Below, piece after piece: positions 62,058-64,000 of a DNA stretch of 64,000 nt. A program made the position numbers and the translations under genes. Source of the stretch: Thalassotalea mangrovi (GTDB taxonomy: Bacteria > Pseudomonadota > Gammaproteobacteria > Enterobacterales > Alteromonadaceae). The stretch covers positions 98,171 through 162,170 of the forward strand of contig NZ_SWDB01000022.1 in the NCBI RefSeq assembly GCF_005116735.1, given 5' to 3'. Each line of letters begins with the position of its first letter. Position 1 is the first letter of the stretch. The notes below the pieces were generated by a model, which was given only the letters and a program-made list of their open reading frames with translations, did not search any database and was not told the DNA's origin.

Positions 62058-63698
62058 TTAGGGGTTCATTTGCATCTGTGGCTCAGAGGTGGGTTTGTTT
62101 TTTTGCAACGACATAATTTTGGTTAATAACGGCGAGCCGTTCCAGCTCTTACTTTCGTTGCCAAAATAACAAGCTTGTAACTGTGTAACCAGGCGTTCCA
62201 ATTCCGTGTCTTCGAATGCAACTAGTACCTGGTTAATGGCGGTGATGGAGCGATCATCATACAGTTCTGCGGCCCATTCAGGTAAAACTGCCAGAGCTTT
62301 GTGCCCGTCGTTTGCTTTACAGGCTGCCATTAACTTCAGATACGGCTGGCTGCCACCGTTGGTTACAGGTAACCATTTGCTTCGCGTCGGCCAGATTGAC
62401 AACCCTTTGGCTTTCATCGCGGTTATTAACCAGGCCAGGGCGGTGAGGATCCAGCCAGTTAGGAACCACCACTGCAGTGTGTTGTCTTTTTGAATAATAA
62501 CCGGTGTAGGGGTATCGGTATTAACGGTGGTCGAGACTGGCGCAGAAATTGCGCCTTCAATGGTAAAAGTACGTTGCGGTAAGGTAGCGTATTCAATGCG
62601 GTTAGTTTTCGTATTCCACCATGGAATCTGCACTTGCGGAATGGTATAGGTTCCCGGCTTGGCAGGGACAATGGCAAAGTCCTGAACCTTTTGTGAGATC
62701 AATAAACCGGCCTGGACATTGGTTTGTGCCTGATCTTGATCCGGATAGATTTTTAACCCATCCGGAACCTGGAAGTTGATTTGCGGAAGTTGTTCTTCCG
62801 ACAGGGCTGCGGCCGTCACGGTAACTTTGCGGGTGATTGGCTCTCCTAACGGAAACGTATCCTGATCAGGCCATTCGTCTTCAATGGTAAGAATTTCGCT
62901 TGGCAACCAGTCACCGATATATTCTTCCGGTTTTGGCTTTACCTCTACGCTTATATTCTTGCCCACGACTCTGACTGGTTTACCCTGGTCAAAGCTTGAA
63001 AATAACGCCCGGCGCTGACCAGTCACGATCTCTCCGGAAAATACCGGACTATGCAAGGTAAACTCGCCGCTGGTGTTTGGTTTTACCGAATAGGAACGTT
63101 CGATAATCCGGTAGCGTATGCCATTAATGATTTCCATGGATTCACTATCTTCACCGATTTGTTTAATCTCGGCACCCGTCATTTTGGGTTCAGTCAGAGT
63201 ACCGGTTTTTAACTCCTGAGCCAGGTGCAGTTTTACGGTTAAGGTAAATTGTTGCTGCACATAGACTCGGGTGTCAGATACTTTGGTGCTGATGAAAACA
63301 TCATTATCCTGTTTGGCTCGGCTATCATTGGCGGCGACGATCTCGACCTTGATAGGCTTGGAACTGACGCCATCAATGGTGAATGCCGGGATGGTATAGG
63401 TACCCGGTTTATGTGGTACCAGAACCGTAGTCCAGCGAGTCATTCGGGTTGTTTTAAAGTTGACCATACTGGTCTGGCTGCTCACCGAGGTGCGACCAAC
63501 GATAAAGTCCTGATTGAGGCTGGATGGGTCGAATGCACTAGCATCGATAGAGTCATCAGCAATAACGGTTAGTACCAAAGATTCATTAACCGTGGCCGGG
63601 TTTTTATCGATGCTTGCATTTAAAGAGCTGATCGCATGAGCAAGCGGCGATACCAGGGCTAAAAGTATTAACCAGATAAAAGATGTTAGTTTTACCAC
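62058..63698 (-). CDS. batD: BatD-family protein
   Basis: The 546-residue protein has a signal peptide (FIWLILLALVSPLAHA), long tandem beta-sandwich regions, one membrane helix (about 412-428) and a cytoplasmic C-terminal tail. LNASIDKNPATVNESLVLTV and VLVPHKPGTYTIPAFTIDG are typical of BatD, a part of the Bat (Bacteroides aerotolerance-like) operon with MoxR ATPase and VWA proteins. Function is not well defined. It starts with GTG, overlapping the stop of the upstream batB. Confidence 0.85.
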   Translation of the reverse strand: MVKLTSFIWLILLALVSPLAHAISSLNASIDKNPATVNESLVLTVIADDSIDASAFDPSSLNQDFIVGRTSVSSQTSMVNFKTTRMTRWTTVLVPHKPGTYTIPAFTIDGVSSKPIKVEIVAANDSRAKQDNDVFISTKVSDTRVYVQQQFTLTVKLHLAQELKTGTLTEPKMTGAEIKQIGEDSESMEIINGIRYRIIERSYSVKPNTSGEFTLHSPVFSGEIVTGQRRALFSSFDQGKPVRVVGKNISVEVKPKPEEYIGDWLPSEILTIEDEWPDQDTFPLGEPITRKVTVTAAALSEEQLPQINFQVPDGLKIYPDQDQAQTNVQAGLLISQKVQDFAIVPAKPGTYTIPQVQIPWWNTKTNRIEYATLPQRTFTIEGAISAPVSTTVNTDTPTPVIIQKDNTLQWWFLTGWILTALAWLITAMKAKGLSIWPTRSKWLPVTNGGSQPYLKLMAACKANDGHKALAVLPEWAAELYDDRSITAINQVLVAFEDTELERLVTQLQACYFGNESKSWNGSPLLTKIMSLQKNKPTSEPQMQMNP

Positions 63699-64000
63699 TT
63701 TTCCTTCACTCCAATACTGCTGCGATTTTGGCGACGTTTACGATATTCAAGTCGCATTTTATTTCTAAGCAATAAATTTGGGTCATCGGTGACCCGGTTT
63801 AATATCTGCTGATGTTTTTGCTGTTGTTCCAGCTCCTGCTCTGTGAGCTGTGCCTGTGACTCTTTAGCCTGACCAGGCTCATCGGATTTTTCGCTTTCCG
63901 GTTCCTGTTGCTGGTAATTTGCTCCTTCAGGCTCTGCCTGAGGCTCAGACTCCTGGTTATGCTGGTCCTGATTTTGCTGGTCCTGATTTTGCTGGTCCTG
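63692..64000 (-). CDS. batB: C-terminal end of a BatB/BatC-like VWA-TPR protein (partial)
   Basis: The last 102 codons of a gene that continues beyond base 64000. They encode a Gln, Glu, Asp and Asn-rich disordered linker, including five-residue repeats (QDQQN), and then ILNRVTDDPNLLLRNKMRLE, a motif known from the ends of BatB proteins. The stop at 63692-63694 lies inside the batD start region (GTGGTAA), so the pair is coupled. The VWA and TPR parts themselves are outside the window. Confidence 0.8.
   Translation of the reverse strand, partial: QDQQNQDQQNQDQHNQESEPQAEPEGANYQQQEPESEKSDEPGQAKESQAQLTEQELEQQQKHQQILNRVTDDPNLLLRNKMRLEYRKRRQNRSSIGVKEKW
63962..64000. repeat. 15-bp in-frame tandem repeat in batB
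   Basis: CTGGTCCTGATTTTG occurs at 63962-63976 and 63977-63991 and continues partially to the window edge. It encodes QDQQN-type units. The copy number beyond base 64000 is unknown. Confidence 0.75.

Overview
The window looks like a chromosomal segment of a marine gammaproteobacterium, most likely in the order Alteromonadales (Colwelliaceae or Alteromonadaceae type). This is inferred from gene order (trpEGDCFBA beside rnm-yciO-scpA-scpB-rluB; epd-pgk-fba; ribH-nusB-thiL-pgpA), an FlrB/FlrC flagellar regulator pair, a DUF2897-like protein beside trp, a PEP-CTERM protein and short TATACCAATTCC-type interspersed repeats. No rRNA, phage, integrase, transposase or CRISPR array is visible. One tRNA is present (Arg, CCT anticodon).

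Layout. 0-6.7 kb: a partial threonine aldolase, then a vitamin B12 uptake block on the minus strand (btuB alone; btuD-btuC-btuR-btuF as an overlapping operon). Each unit has its own cobalamin riboswitch. 7-9.7 kb: small housekeeping genes (yfbR, beta carbonic anhydrase, ppiC, a GlsB-type membrane protein, a 55-aa membrane protein). 9.7-16.7 kb: the complete trp operon, preceded by a classical attenuator whose 19-aa leader peptide carries three consecutive Trp codons. 16.8-23 kb: rnm, yciO, scpA, scpB, rluB and ppiD on the plus strand. 23-25.7 kb: a PEP-CTERM protein, a LysR regulator and a DUF481-type outer-membrane protein. 25.9-30.6 kb: epd-pgk-fba and a ghrA-like reductase. 30.8-36.3 kb: a 45-aa membrane peptide, tRNA-Arg, a FlgD-like protein with a candidate sigma-54 promoter, flrB, flrC and mlaA. 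36.7-39.1 kb: ribH-nusB-thiL-pgpA. 39.2-41.2 kb: two unknown genes and a striking array of variable hairpins joined by a conserved linker.

42.7-58.8 kb: after a POT-family peptide transporter comes a surface polysaccharide locus: wecA, a Wza/KpsD-type export protein, ABC exporter genes kpsM and kpsT, a KpsE-type co-polymerase, two sulfotransferase-like proteins, six glycosyltransferases, a DHH phosphoesterase and galE. It predicts an ABC-exported, probably sulfated capsule; no kpsC, kpsS, wzx or wzy is seen here. 58.9-64 kb: putP, an ECF sigma factor with a DUF3379-type partner, and the end of a Bat (BatB/BatD) operon.

The most unusual items are: the hairpin array at 40.7-41.15 kb, in which paired stem positions change together between two copies; a roughly 40-residue helical motif shared, without gaps, by the KpsE-like protein and the neighbouring sulfotransferase; and the flrBC pair detached from other flagellar genes but next to a FlgD-like gene. 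All identifications come from reading the sequence and from family knowledge; no database search was run.
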